64,000 nt of DNA from Hericium rajendrae (lineage: Eukaryota; Basidiomycota; Agaricomycetes; Russulales; Hericiaceae). A program made the position numbers and the translations under genes. Each line of letters begins with the position of its first letter. The stretch's first letter is position 1. Shown piece by piece: positions 30,944 through 42,100 of the stretch. The stretch lies in the NCBI GenBank assembly GCA_033439255.1, contig CM065883.1, positions 930,001 through 994,000 of the forward strand, in the 5' to 3' direction. The notes beneath the pieces were generated by a model. The model was given only the letters and a program-made list of their open reading frames with translations, had not been told where the DNA came from and searched no databases.

Positions 30944-33480
30944 TTACCCTCCTGCTCCGGCACGTCCTGTAGTCACCATGGCCTTGCGTGCCTGCTCTTC
31001 TTTCTTTTTCCAATATGTTATTTCCGTCTGAGCCTTCGGATGTGCTGGTGCCTCACGGAAGCCGCGCTGGTCAACATAGGTGAGTGTCAATTCATGCCAT
31101 TTCCACGGAGCTGACAAGCTCACATTCAAGCCTTGCAGAAGTTCTTCGTAGAGCGCCGATCGCGTCTTCGCCCGTATGCGAGCATCGGTGAGTTTGTCTG
31201 TATGCGTCTCAACCAATTTCGTCAATTCCTGGCGCAAACGCAGTAAACTGTATTCGAGATTCAGCCGATATTCACGATAACGGTGATATAAGTCTTACTT
31301 GGAAAAGATCATAGTCTCTTCGGTCTGTTCTGTCAGAATAACGAAGGAAAGGAATATCTTTATATATCGTCGGCATATCTCATTTTCCAAAGTCGTCAGC
31401 CGGGTTATTCGTGGGTGATTGTTGCAGAGACATACCGACAAAACCAAGGTATCGGTTGTTGCAGCTGCCCGCCGGAAGTAGCCACCGCCAGCGCCCTCGG
31501 CCAAATTCTTGAGAGCATCAATTTGATCCGTCATACCTTTCTGGAATAAAGGCCACATCTGTAGCCGAAGGCCGAAAACGAAAGTCTCCAAAGGTGGGCA
31601 TTCACGCTTTTGGATCTCGACCATGACCTCTTCCGTCAGGCGAATTATTGTCAGAAGCGGTACAACTGGAGGCAATGGCTCTAGCGAGGCTTTTACAAAG
31701 TTCTGACAACCAGGAAATCAGTCGCGCGGATGAACTACAGCATGTCTCCGCACCTGTGTGTGATCAAGCGCAGGATCCATAATCTGCTTCCAGATAGCAT
31801 TTGACGATGAGATGCTGTCTTTATTCGCAGTTGTTCGTGTCCCATTGGTACTGTACACGCTGTCTGCCCGGTTTCTGGCTCGAGGTGTCAATGCGTCCAC
31901 CTCAGTGCCTGATACTGACAACGTGTCCTCGGGATGGTCTGCAGAAAGCGAAAGCGACGTGCGAGGGAATGAGGTCGCCGTGGCCGACGGAGGCACGGGA
32001 GGAAGAGTTTCGGTTGCAAAGAACTTTGTGACGAATGTATACTCTGCTGTGCCGTTGTCCATCAGGACCAGAAGACAGGATCTGAGTAACGCTTCAACGT
32101 CTTGTATCTGCAATAACGTTCAGAATTGACGGTGGTACTGATGAAAGTCAGACATACATATGTCTTGTCGTCTGCCATGTATGTCAACGTCACACCAGGG
32201 CCCGCTATCCGAGCATAGCCCAGTCGTTCTATCTCAATCTCCGCGGACTTCTCCGGAGTGCTTGCTGCAGCAACAATGGTGTCTGCCTTCTCTATATTCC
32301 TCGCCTGTGCCCAATTCATCACATGTCGCATAAAGATTCATCAGCGACTCACCTTAATCCAACCGAGACTTCTCATGTAGCGGCGGAATCCCGTTTCGTA
32401 GTATGTCCGCGCTGCCCCAATATAAGCTTTCTGGACTTCTTGGGCTACGCTGGGAGCCTGACGCTGCAGAAACGCAAACAACGGCCTGTATTTCAGAAAT
32501 ACAGATGTTTGCACGACTTGCATATTTGTTGTCATGCTGGCCTTGATAGGTTGTAGCAAGGCCATGAAGAAGGCGCGCAACTTGGTCGCCGCCTATAGTT
32601 TTAATGAGTTCTAGCGGACATTCGAGCGCGTACAGTATTATACATACAACAATGCGAAGGCCTTCTGCTACTTCTCCCAAGTCGCGTGCAGCTTTAACGC
32701 GAGTGCGAGCCTTCAAGATTTCAAGACGGTGTTCGAAATTCTCGACGGCTGGGATCCACGTGTCGTCGACACTTGTGTCAAGAATGATAGTCGCCATGGC
32801 TGGAGGGATGGTCAAGTCCGTGAGCAAGCTGGACAGAGGTTTCTCTATTTTCTGAAATAATTGCAGCTGAGCGAACAAGTATGAACAAATCATCGACAAC
32901 GTACCCTTCGACTCTTCAGCCTGGTCTCGATATCCTTGCTTCTGTCTTGGAGATCAGATATCTGCCCGGAGACAGCGGAAAGATCCTTTTGAAAAGTCGA
33001 CAGGAATGACTCCAGAGAATCCAAGAGGTTCACGCTGCTCTGCGCCTGCAGTTGGCCTACAGCTTCATCTAGCTATTGCAGGATGCACATACCTGTACTT
33101 GATCATGAAGCTCCACAAATTCTCTAGCCCTTCCTCGAACTCCAATAAACCAAACGTTAGCTCATTGGTGCGACGATGTACAAGAGTGGGATCTCACAAG
33201 ACGTGCTTTCTCCCTCTGATCGTGGGCGTGTACCTCCATTGTCTATGGTGTTCCCGTGAGGATAGTTTCAATATTCACGAGATGAGGGCTTACTCGAATC
33301 TGCGGAGTACATAACAATCCAAGATAATGCGATGCCGGTCCTCTGATATTGTGCGCTGGTTACTGAGAGGATCACTGCTAGTGGTATAGCGGTCAGAGTA
33401 AGGCACCGAGTCCAGCAGTATCCAGCGCTTGACGTCGACGCGCTCCGTAAGCGGATTCGGTCATCAGCTCTGGTGACCAT
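30944..33480 (-). CDS. VPS52: GARP/EARP tethering complex subunit VPS52
   Basis: Subunit of the Golgi-associated retrograde protein complex, which tethers endosome-derived vesicles at the trans-Golgi. In order: AREFVELHDQVQ, VNLLDSLESFLSTFQKDLSA, VSGQISDLQDRSKDIETRLK, KIEKPLSSLLTDLTIPPAM (the Vps52/Sac2 signature), VAATKLRAFFMALLQPIKAS, NMQVVQTSVFLKYRPLFAFL, YYETGFRRYMRSLGWIKA and the C-terminal KTRSALYEELLQGLNVSLSA, PWKWHELTLTYVDQRGF. The N-terminal coiled coil and helical C-terminal domains agree with the family. Many introns. The first exon is uncertain: ATG at 33480 (MVTRADDRIRLRS) joined over a 44-nt intron gives a consistent frame, but is only provisional. Confidence 0.82.
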
Positions 33481-33628
33481 TTCTCGATGCAATTAATGGC
33501 GGGCGACTTGATTATTGCGTAGGAGACAGATAGTGACGCAGTAGTTTGAAAGCATTTCAAAAAATAGAAATATGCGCATGAATAACGTATTTCATCCATG
33601 AAGTGAAGCAGAAAGTACAAATTCTATG

Positions 33629-35551
33629 CTACAATTGTCCAAAAGCATGCTGAAGGGAATAACTGGTCCGACTAGTGCCAGCCTCACCGTTGGACTGGTA
33701 TGCATGACTGGGAATGAACTCGAGACGTTGACTACGCAAAGCGGAGCCTACAGGGTCCAATTCGTCTTCGCTTTCGTATCCCAGCGCGTCGAACTGATTC
33801 CAGTCGAACCCTGGTGGATCGACTACGATATCGTTCAACAATCCCACAAGTTCTGGATGCGACAGCTGCAGGTCGCGCAACCACCGTCGACTGACCATCC
33901 AGCTCGCGACGCCTTTGGGCGGCATATGGAACCCAGCTTTCGGCGGGCCCTCATTGCGGTCTTGTCGCGGCGCGCGCTTCGGCTTTAAGCCCTTCTCCAC
34001 TTTATCATCTTCATCCAGGATGCCGTAGTACCGAAGCATGCGAGTGCTTCTCCATGGTATCCCGCGGACCACCAATGTCTTGGATTTCGATCTTGAAGTG
34101 CTCGCCTCAACTTTCTCACCTTCCGACTCCTCAGAAGACATGCAGTCGATCTGCATTGCGCCGTCGAATGTAGCATGTGTAAAGGCTTCTGTTTTCGCAC
34201 GAGCTTCTACGCGACTGCTAAGCTTCTGTCAGATGCAGACTGCATGAGCTCTCGACGTCTCAATGTCGCCAATTAAACCACTTACAAATTTCTTGCGACT
34301 GCTTCGACGAGACCTCATCGCCTTACTATCCTCCCTAGCCTTCAAAGCAGCAGCAGCTGAGACGTCAGTCTGCGTCTTGAACTTTTGTCGTAGGGTCGTG
34401 AAGGCCTGATCGAATGTGGACTCCAGACTTTTCTTTGCAAATTCCTTCGACGGGACGTGCTTATATAGCTCCTGATTTGCTTGAAGGTCTGCTATAACAC
34501 GAGCTTTCATCTGAGAATTATGCTTCGACTGCTTGACTGTCCGTTCCCAGTTGAAGCGGACAGGTTCGTCATCGCCTATTGTGAAACCGTCCAGATGGCT
34601 CGCAGGCAAGTCGTCGTCCGGGTCAACTTGCATGAGACGATACATGTGTTTCCGCATGGCGAGCTGTTTGATGTTAAGCCATAAGAAAAGATCCGCATAA
34701 CAGAGCAAAAATAATTACATGGATCGTGTAAACACGTTTGTCATGGTTGTTCATGCGTTTCCTGGGCCTTTCAGCGTCACTCCCTCTACTTTCATGGCCC
34801 TCATCGTTGCTCGACACGGATATCGGTCTCTTCCTAGATCTGAAACGTGATAGAATGGGATCTGAGCCAGAAGGCGAAGGCGAAACGATGTCGACGGCAG
34901 ACGGTGAGGCAGCCGACACCGAATGGACAGGTGAAATATGCTCGTCAAGACATGTTGTGTTGGCCGCTGCATGCGTCTGACTTTGCCCGGCAGGACTATG
35001 GACATTCGGTGGAGAGAGGGTCATCGCAGGAGGCGAAAGTCCACCACTGGTCAAAAGATGCGATTGTTGCAAACCGTTCGGACCCTGAGAATGAGACGGC
35101 GACAACACCGAGATGATACCACGAAGGCAAGCAATCTCTTGTTTCATCTCGGCCATCTGTGTTTCCATTGCCATGTGCCTGTGAGCATACTTGGCTTCGA
35201 GCTCCTGTTCCCATGCAACCCTACGCTTGCGCTCTGTCTCGTGGGCTTCTTTTAGTGCAGCCAAGGTACGGACGAGATGCTGGATCACTTGTGCACCATC
35301 TGGCTTCGGTCTACGGCAAATGGTCAGTACAGAGCCGGGGCCATTGAGAGATGAAAGAACCTAGGGGGTGGTGGTTCATAAATTGCATACTCCAACTCGC
35401 TACGATGCGGAGCAAAGGTTGATTGCGATGCCTCCTGAGCAGTGAAGTGCTCAACAGGTTGCACATGTTGTGCATACGGTAATGGTAATGTTCGTGTCCT
35501 TGAATAAGCGATGTGGGGATTCAGAGCATCTGAGAGTTCACTAGAGGACAT
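33629..35551 (-). CDS. Uncharacterised coiled-coil protein, probably nuclear
   Basis: I do not recognise a named family. The start at 35551 reads MSSSELSDALNPHIAYSRTR. A coiled coil follows (VIQHLVRTLAALKEAHETER, then METQMAEMKQEIACLRGIIS), next a long Ser/Pro-rich linker, and a basic stretch RFRSRKRPIS...ERPRKRMNNHDKR that could serve as a nuclear localisation signal. The second half has LAMRKHMYRLMQVDPDDDLP, NWERTVKQSKHNSQMKARVI, RSRRSSRKKF, and a terminal domain TLVVRGIPWRSTRMLRYY, ASWMVSRRWLRDLQLSHPEL, GFDWNQFDALGYESEDELD. The layout (leucine-heptad segment, basic patch, acidic tail) would suit a chromatin or transcription protein, but that is inference. It diverges from RPN11 across only 264 bases. 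Confidence 0.65.
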
Positions 35552-35815
35552 TTTATGATCCCATTGAGTCTGATAAATGGTGAGTGGCAGTATATATACC
35601 ACCGGCACAAGTGCAAAGACCCGTTACTAGTAGAAGCTGCTAGAAGCCATATATGGAAGCGTTACGGTGTCTGTTTGTTTCTAAGGCTCTTGGGCAACAA
35701 GCCCAAACAATGCGCAAACAATCGAGACGCGTCAGCGACGCGCAAGCCAATTCAGGCGCCAGAGGCGGAAAACCCTGTACACAACCTTGAACTCACTCTC
35801 CTCCTACACACTCAA

Positions 35816-37033
35816 ATGGACGCAAATTTCGAACGTATGTTGGCCCAGAGAGCGGCGGCTGGGCGGGATGATGGATCTGCGTCCGTACCAGACAAGTGAG
35901 CATCCGTTATATGAAGCTCCGTAACAGCCATTGAGACCATTTTTCGTCTTACAGCGGCGAGGTCATCCATATCTCGTCACTGGCTCTCTTGAAGGTTGGG
36001 AGGACAGAAATGCGCATGGACCCGTGACTGACGTTCTCATTTTTACCAGATGTTGAAGCACGGACGCGCCGGCGTGCCGATGGAAGTTATGGGTCTCATG
36101 CTCGGAGAATTCGTAGACGAATATACTGTGCAAGTCATCGACGTTTTTGCCATGCCTCAATCCGGCACAACAGTATCCGTTGAATCCGTGGACCATGTGT
36201 TCCAGACCAAGATGCTTGAAATGTTGAAGCAGACGGGAAGGTTCGATCGACTGCGCTACGTCATGGTCCCGAATTAACGTTGTCTATCAGGCCCGAGATG
36301 GTTGTGGGCTGGTATCACTCACATCCAGGATTCGGATGCTGGCTTTCGGCCGTCGATATTAACACGCAGCAGGTGCGTAACGCCCCTGAATTCTTACGCA
36401 GTTCCTCATGACGTTACTATCTAGTCTTTCGAGCAATTGAATAACCGCGCTGTCGCCGTTGTCGTCGACCCGATTCAGTCCGTTAAGGGGAAGGTCGTCA
36501 TCGATGCTTTTCGCCTTATCAGTCCAACATCTATGCTGGCTGGCCAAGAACCGCGTCAGACGACGTCGAACATTGGGCACATCAATAAGCCGTCGATCCA
36601 GGCGCTCATCCACGGTCTCAACCGGAATTACTATTCGATAGCGGTGAACTATCGGAAAACAGAGCTGGAGCAAGCGATGCTGATGAATCTCCACAAGAGA
36701 AATTGGACGGAGGGCCTCAAGCTGCGCGACTTCAAGCAACACCGAGAAAGCAACGAGACGGCAATCAAAGTGCGTATCAAACCCTTCAATGGAGAACTGT
36801 CTCATGACCTCATTTTTGTACCCCGTTCTCTCACCACAATTTAGTCCATGCTGTCGCTTTCAGAAGCATACAACAAATCAGTACAAGAAGAGTCAACATT
36901 GACGCCGGAACAGCTGAAGACACGGCATGTAGGCAAGCAAGATCCCAAACGGCATCTGGAAGAAGCGGTGGAGAAAGCTATGGGTGATCAGGTGGTGCAA
37001 AACCTGGGCACGATGCTGCTTGCGGAACTTTAG
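35816..37033 (+). CDS. RPN11: 26S proteasome lid deubiquitinase RPN11
   Basis: Zinc metalloprotease subunit of the 19S lid that removes ubiquitin chains from substrates. The start at 35816 reads [19 protein letters not shown] domain: [40 protein letters not shown], and the full JAMM motif [14 protein letters not shown] with both histidines and the aspartate, plus the upstream glutamate in EVMGL. The rest is nearly canonical ([40 protein letters not shown]) to the end [16 protein letters not shown]. Five exons with short introns at about 35896-35952, 35992-36050, 36240-36290, 36371-36424 and 36772-36842. Shares a short divergent promoter with the gene to its left. Confidence 0.96.
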
Positions 37034-37773
37034 ACTTGTCTCCGCTGGCCTAGCCCTGGACTTTGCTATCATTGTACACTTCTTAACTCCTTACGATTGT
37101 GGCACTGAGTTTGATTCCGACCCTGTGTACCTTCTGTAATGCAGCTTGACAGACTTCGATCCTAAGTGCGTGCAGATCGCCGCGGTCACACACCGACAGA
37201 CTGTGGATTCACTGTTCAATCAAAGACAGCTGTGAGATGATGGGCGGCGAAGGAGTCCCCTCATGTGGTTTGTCAGTCCTGAAGGGCATCAAAGTCTAGC
37301 GCCATGACGTCTGCGGATGCGAGCTTCGAAAGCTCGCAATGCTGATCTCACGAGGCTAGTCTGACGCGGTTGCATAGTGTACTTCCATATGCTCACAGCA
37401 TCACCCAGCCAAAGACGGCTGGCTACTGTCTTCACAGGCTCCGAAGGGAATGTGATCATGCGCCTGAACAAGGTTGCTAAATGAGCGAATGGATCAGCCA
37501 TGTCTGGAGGTGGCCAAGTTCTTTGCGCCGATACAGTCGACTGGACCATCGGGACCATTAGTGCTTCGGAAGGGTTCCAGGGTCCCTACTCGGACCTTGA
37601 GAATGAAGAAGGCCATCACGACGTCGTCGGGCCATTCTTCGGTCACGGTACATACCTTAGAGGTATTGATGCCGACAATTGAAATTGAGGAAGAAAAGCT
37701 AGAGAGCTTAAGCAGCGAAGAATCTCCATATGCTCTTGGCCGACATGGTATCTACCATACACATAGTGCCCTG
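37034..37773. other. Spacer with overlapping unrecognised open frames
   Basis: About 740 bases between convergent RPN11 and bS18m. Open frames of 60-105 codons occur on both strands at 37289-37791 (for example plus 37474-37791 and minus 37289-37558). None has a recognisable motif, and they overlap each other, so I do not call a gene. Confidence 0.4.
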
Positions 37774-38489
37774 TCACCGCTTATAAAGTGACATTCTGCT
37801 GAAGGTAGGCATGACACCCATCATCTTTGCTCGCCGTATTGCTTTTGTCAGTCTCCGTTGGCTGCGCCAGGTGAGGCCAGTCTGAGCTCGACCACGGACT
37901 TTGCCCATTTCCGAGACGAAGGCTGACAGCAATGCGGGGTTGGTAGCTTCGACTACAGGATCAATGTCGAGTTGATGAAACGCATCCTGCTTCCGCGCGT
38001 CGGCAGTCCCGGGCCCTACCAGGGGGCGCTTGCGCATGGGAGCGAGGTAGTCGCTCTCCAGAGGTACGATGGCTTGTGGTTTGATGAACTAGGTCAAAAG
38101 GTCAGCACTGTCATAATGGCGAGTCTGTCCAAGCGGTGCGCACTGAGGCTGTGGACCGGAATGCTTTGAACCGCCCACGGTTTGGAAGATCACCATTTAC
38201 TATAGTGGCATGCCTGTCAACAACTGTTTTGCACCGCAAACGGTAGAGGCACATTACCTGAAAATTCTGAAGAGTCAGAAGCCATTGCATTCTTCTTCTT
38301 CTCGACCACCTCAGCGTAGTCTTCAAAGTCGGAGGTAGCCTGGTTGAAATCACCCGTGGCATCAACATCACGGTCGAGCTCGCTCACGCGACCAGCTAAT
38401 CTAGCGCTGGATGCGTGGGCCTTCTGTACGGCAAATGATGGCAGTGGGCGACGAGCCAGAGAGCGGAAGGAGGTGGCCAGGTGGAACAT
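37774..38489 (-). CDS. RSM18: Mitochondrial small-subunit ribosomal protein bS18m
   Basis: Mitoribosomal protein of the bacterial S18 family. The start at 38489 gives a presequence MFHLATSFRSLARRPLPSFA followed by VQKAHASSARLAGR, rich in Arg and Ser. The S18 core is in the last exon: QTGLTWRSQRRLTKAIRRAK followed by MMGVMPTFSRMSL, the typical bS18 helix. Before it come ESDYLAPMRKRPLVGPG and DIDPVVEATNPALLSAF. An intron separates the acidic middle part (SELDRDVDATGDFNQA) from IVPLESDYLAP; its exact acceptor (about 38070-38100) is not resolved. About 190 residues in total. Convergent with RPN11, divergent from the Rim15 gene. Confidence 0.85.
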
Positions 38490-39127
38490 GGCGAAAACGG
38501 GGCCGCTAAGCTCGCTTTGACTTGGAGTTGGGACAAGTAAAGCAGGTGAGCAGCTAGCACGGGGGTCAACGATGAGTAGGACAAAGCAGAAAGCTAGAGG
38601 ACTCACATGCTCAAACGCAAGATGTTCTTCACCTGGTGCTGGAAACGAAGGAAGGGCGTAGCGAGGTGGCGCGGGTCGAGAGCGTCAGGTGCTGATATGG
38701 ACCCCGGGGCAGTCCGTGACGAGAAAATGGGGGAAATGGAGGATCTGCGAGAGAGGAAAAATAGAGGAAGAGTCAGCAAGGGAAACGAGGCGAATGATGG
38801 AGAGAATAGACGCAAAGTGAGCTACGAAAACGGTGAAGAGGCCGAGAATTGAGTGGGAAATTCGGGAGGGCGCCGACTATCACCAAGCGTCACCCGTCCT
38901 TTCATATGCTCTCGCTCCTTCTCTCTTCCACCCTCCATCCTCACCGCTCCCCCTCCGACTTTTCATCTTCCATGCGCTCTTAACCATTCATCTTCGTGCG
39001 ATTCTTATCGTCTGCTCTATCGTACTCGCATCTTGCGTTGGCCTGCGTCCTGGACTCCCCTTCTCATCATTTAATTCCGGCCTGCCAGTAGTCCAATCCC
39101 AACTACTCTTCCCTTCCACCTTCCTCC
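38490..39127. promoter_or_regulatory. Divergent promoter region bS18m/RIM15
   Basis: About 640 bases between the divergent starts. Purine-rich on the left (38700-38870) and strongly pyrimidine-rich on the plus strand from about 38890 to the Rim15 ATG, a common feature of basidiomycete promoters. No motif cluster was recognised. Confidence 0.4.
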
Positions 39128-42100
39128 ATGTCCGACTCGGGCGCACAGCGTCGACAGCCCCCAAGTCCTCTTGTCTTCTCCCCAGAATCAGCGCTACCAC
39201 CCGTTGTCGCTCCCTCCGTCAGCTCCAGCAGTAACCATGGCTCCGGGTCCAACACTGTCTCGATGCCCTTCGTCAGGCGCCACGTAACGAGGCGCCTCAA
39301 GGCTGCAAAGCTCGATTGCGACAAGGAGCTCCAGCGCGTCACCAATTCTATCACTGCTTTCTTTGAGGAGAGACTGCGGGAAGGCGAGCAAGAGCGCGAG
39401 CAAGAACGTGAACACCGCGAGCAAGACCGCAATCTACGTGACCGGGCTCGGGATCGAGAAGGCGAGGCGACGGACACGGAGGCCCTTCGCGAAGCCTTCA
39501 TCTTACAACAGGCTGAAGCCAGATCCTTCATCCAGTCTGACGACGCCAGCTCTGATGGCGGGTATGAGGCAGAGATGGAGGGGCATCATTCTCGTCAACG
39601 TGCGTCCCTCGACGAAAGCCCTTCGCAAGGCGCCTCTCTGACTCACCGGTCGTCGTTGCCTGGACTTACAGCCTCAACGACATCCTCCAGTCCAGCTCCG
39701 TTACGTAGGCAGGCGACCATCTCATGGGACAAGCCGCCCAATATCTCAGGAGCCTCTAGCCCCGCCACTGGATCAGCGCCGAGTCCTGAATTGAGTACCA
39801 GCCCACGGAAGCGGGATAATGGCTCTGGCACTTCGGCTTGGGGCACTGGCGGGATTGCTTCTCGTCGGCTATCTCGCTCTATTCACATTCCCATGCGTCC
39901 GTCTCGATCCGCGCAGAGCTCTCGCTCGACCTCGCGTTCCCGTTCCCCACTCCCCCCGACGACGCACTCGAGTTTCTCGGAGTCGTTGGCCAATGTAGCT
40001 CCTCGCGACAATCGTCGATCCTCACGCATCCTCATCGACGATCCTGTCGACCCTATCATGACGAACCTGTACGAACTCATATCTGTCGCAACGGATGTGA
40101 CGGAGATGACACTTGCACAGCTGACCGCACAGCCCAAGATTTGCGAGTCTATCGTCCAGAGGGTACAGGACATCGGGAAGGCTTGGGACGATCACCCGGA
40201 TTGGCATGGGCGGAACTGGTATGTCCAGGTTCTGCTTGCCGTGGCCAGTTTGAGTCGAGTCGTTGAATGGTGGGAGGCCGAGAAGCAGTTCTGGAATTTC
40301 GACGACAACGACGATGAGCAGGAGGATCCGCTACTGTTTGTGATGAAGCCTGCGGACGAGCAGATCCTACCGCCGGCGCCCACACCACGGCTTACGGCTG
40401 AGGATGAGAGTAGGTTGCGCATGTCGCGATCGACCAGTCAGGGCAAGAAGCCGAGGGATGACGCAGCAAGAGATTCCTCCATGACGCTCGCGCCTCCAGG
40501 GCCGACCAGGGCGAGCTCGTCGAGGACACTGGATACCGCCGAGTCTGCGCGGGTTCTGGCGACGGAGCGTTTGCGGCTACAGGCCGAAACTGCCCAGAAT
40601 CGCAACATCGTTCTAGAACTGAGTTTAGATGGAGATCATCTTATATGGGTAAATTACGCTTGGAGTATAGTTGTTGGGTGAGTAACATTCCTGAACGTCA
40701 AAAACAATGTGCTGACAGTTTGACTATAGGTCTGACCCGGATGAATTACAGGGAATGAGTCTATCGGCACTCCTCGCTCCTCAAGATGCGACCGTCTTTC
40801 GCGAAGCTACCCAGCGGTTGCAGGAGGACGATTCGCATACTGTGGAGGTCCGCTTCCACCTTCAAGTCATACCCGAAGATGAAAGAGATCCCGACAATCT
40901 TTACCAATTCATGGAGGCGAAAGGCATGCTTATGATTCGAGAAGACGGCCAGCCTTCTCATACCATGTGGGTGATCAAGCCTATTGGGCAGCCGGAGTAT
41001 ATACAGCCCTCGCCCCACATCTTGGTCGAGGCCGACGAAGGTGAAGCGGGCGAGGAACCATCGTACACGGAGGTGGGCGACCGCAGCTTTGACGAACGCG
41101 TTGAAGAACCGGCGACGCCACTACCGTTCCCTCGCCCGATCAACATGAACCCGATTCTCTGTCGTATCTGCGAGAACAACATCCCACAATGGTATTTCGA
41201 AAAGCATAACGAGACATGCAGCGAGACGCATCGCTTGGAGGCGGAGATCGGGGAATGCAACGAGTCGATTGCGGAGCTGCGCAGCGCGATTCGCGATCTG
41301 ACTGTTGCGTTGGATCGTTCGTCACCAGCACCCAATCCTGAATACCGTGGGATGCCAATTATGCCTCCTTCAACTTCACCAGGATCATCTTCACCTTTGC
41401 ACATCTTCCGTCTTGGCAAGATGCAGCGCTTTGGCGTCAAAAGATGCAACGCCGGATGCTGGAGCAGTTGGAGGAAATTACTCAGGTCGCTTCGGAGGTT
41501 TCAGTGCCCGCCCTCAAGGAAGAGGAAGCAAAGGAGCCCATCGAGCGCCAGCGACTTCTGTCTCCCAGCTCTGAGCGCAAGATCACGCAGATTCGCAGCT
41601 GGACGAAGCCAACAATTCAAGATGGCGCGCTTAGCCAGCTCGTGCAAGATGCGGAACGTGTAATGCGACAGAAGATTGACACTGTCGTGCGTTTGCAGAA
41701 CACCATCCGGTACTCTGAGAAAGTTCGGCAGGAGTGGGAAGAGCGAGTGGCGGACGCGTTGGATGGTGATGATTGCGATGACGACGTCGAGCAACGCGAA
41801 GGTGAGGATGGCGAAGGCTCCATGGATTCACATTCAAGTACCACCTCCGAATATGCGTTCAATGGGAGTGGACCGTCTGCTGATCCTACCCCTGTCGCTC
41901 CGGCCTCTCCCGTTCCCCTTGTGTCGACCAGAGAGAACAGTTCATCCGTGTCATCTGTGTCAATGCCGCCTCCGCCGCCACCTCCACCGACTTATCCTTG
42001 GCAGCCCATGCAAACGCGATCCTCTACTCCTTCCTCTGTTTCTTCCCCATTGGCTTTGGCTGCGCCCATTGTCGCCTCTCCACATTCTGACGAGAATCCG

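Noticed and set aside
33380-33440. tRNA-like stretch CTAGTGGTATAGCGGTCAGAGTA
   Set aside because: It resembles a D-arm, but no matching acceptor stem, anticodon stem or T-loop follows, and it overlaps a VPS52 coding exon.
37289-37791. Possible gene between RPN11 and bS18m
   Set aside because: Open frames overlap on both strands, none has motifs or consistent splicing, and the codon patterns give no preference.
39103-39531. Long minus-strand Ser/Arg-rich frames opposite the Rim15 N terminus
   Set aside because: They are the antisense shadow of the repetitive Glu/Arg-rich coding sequence.
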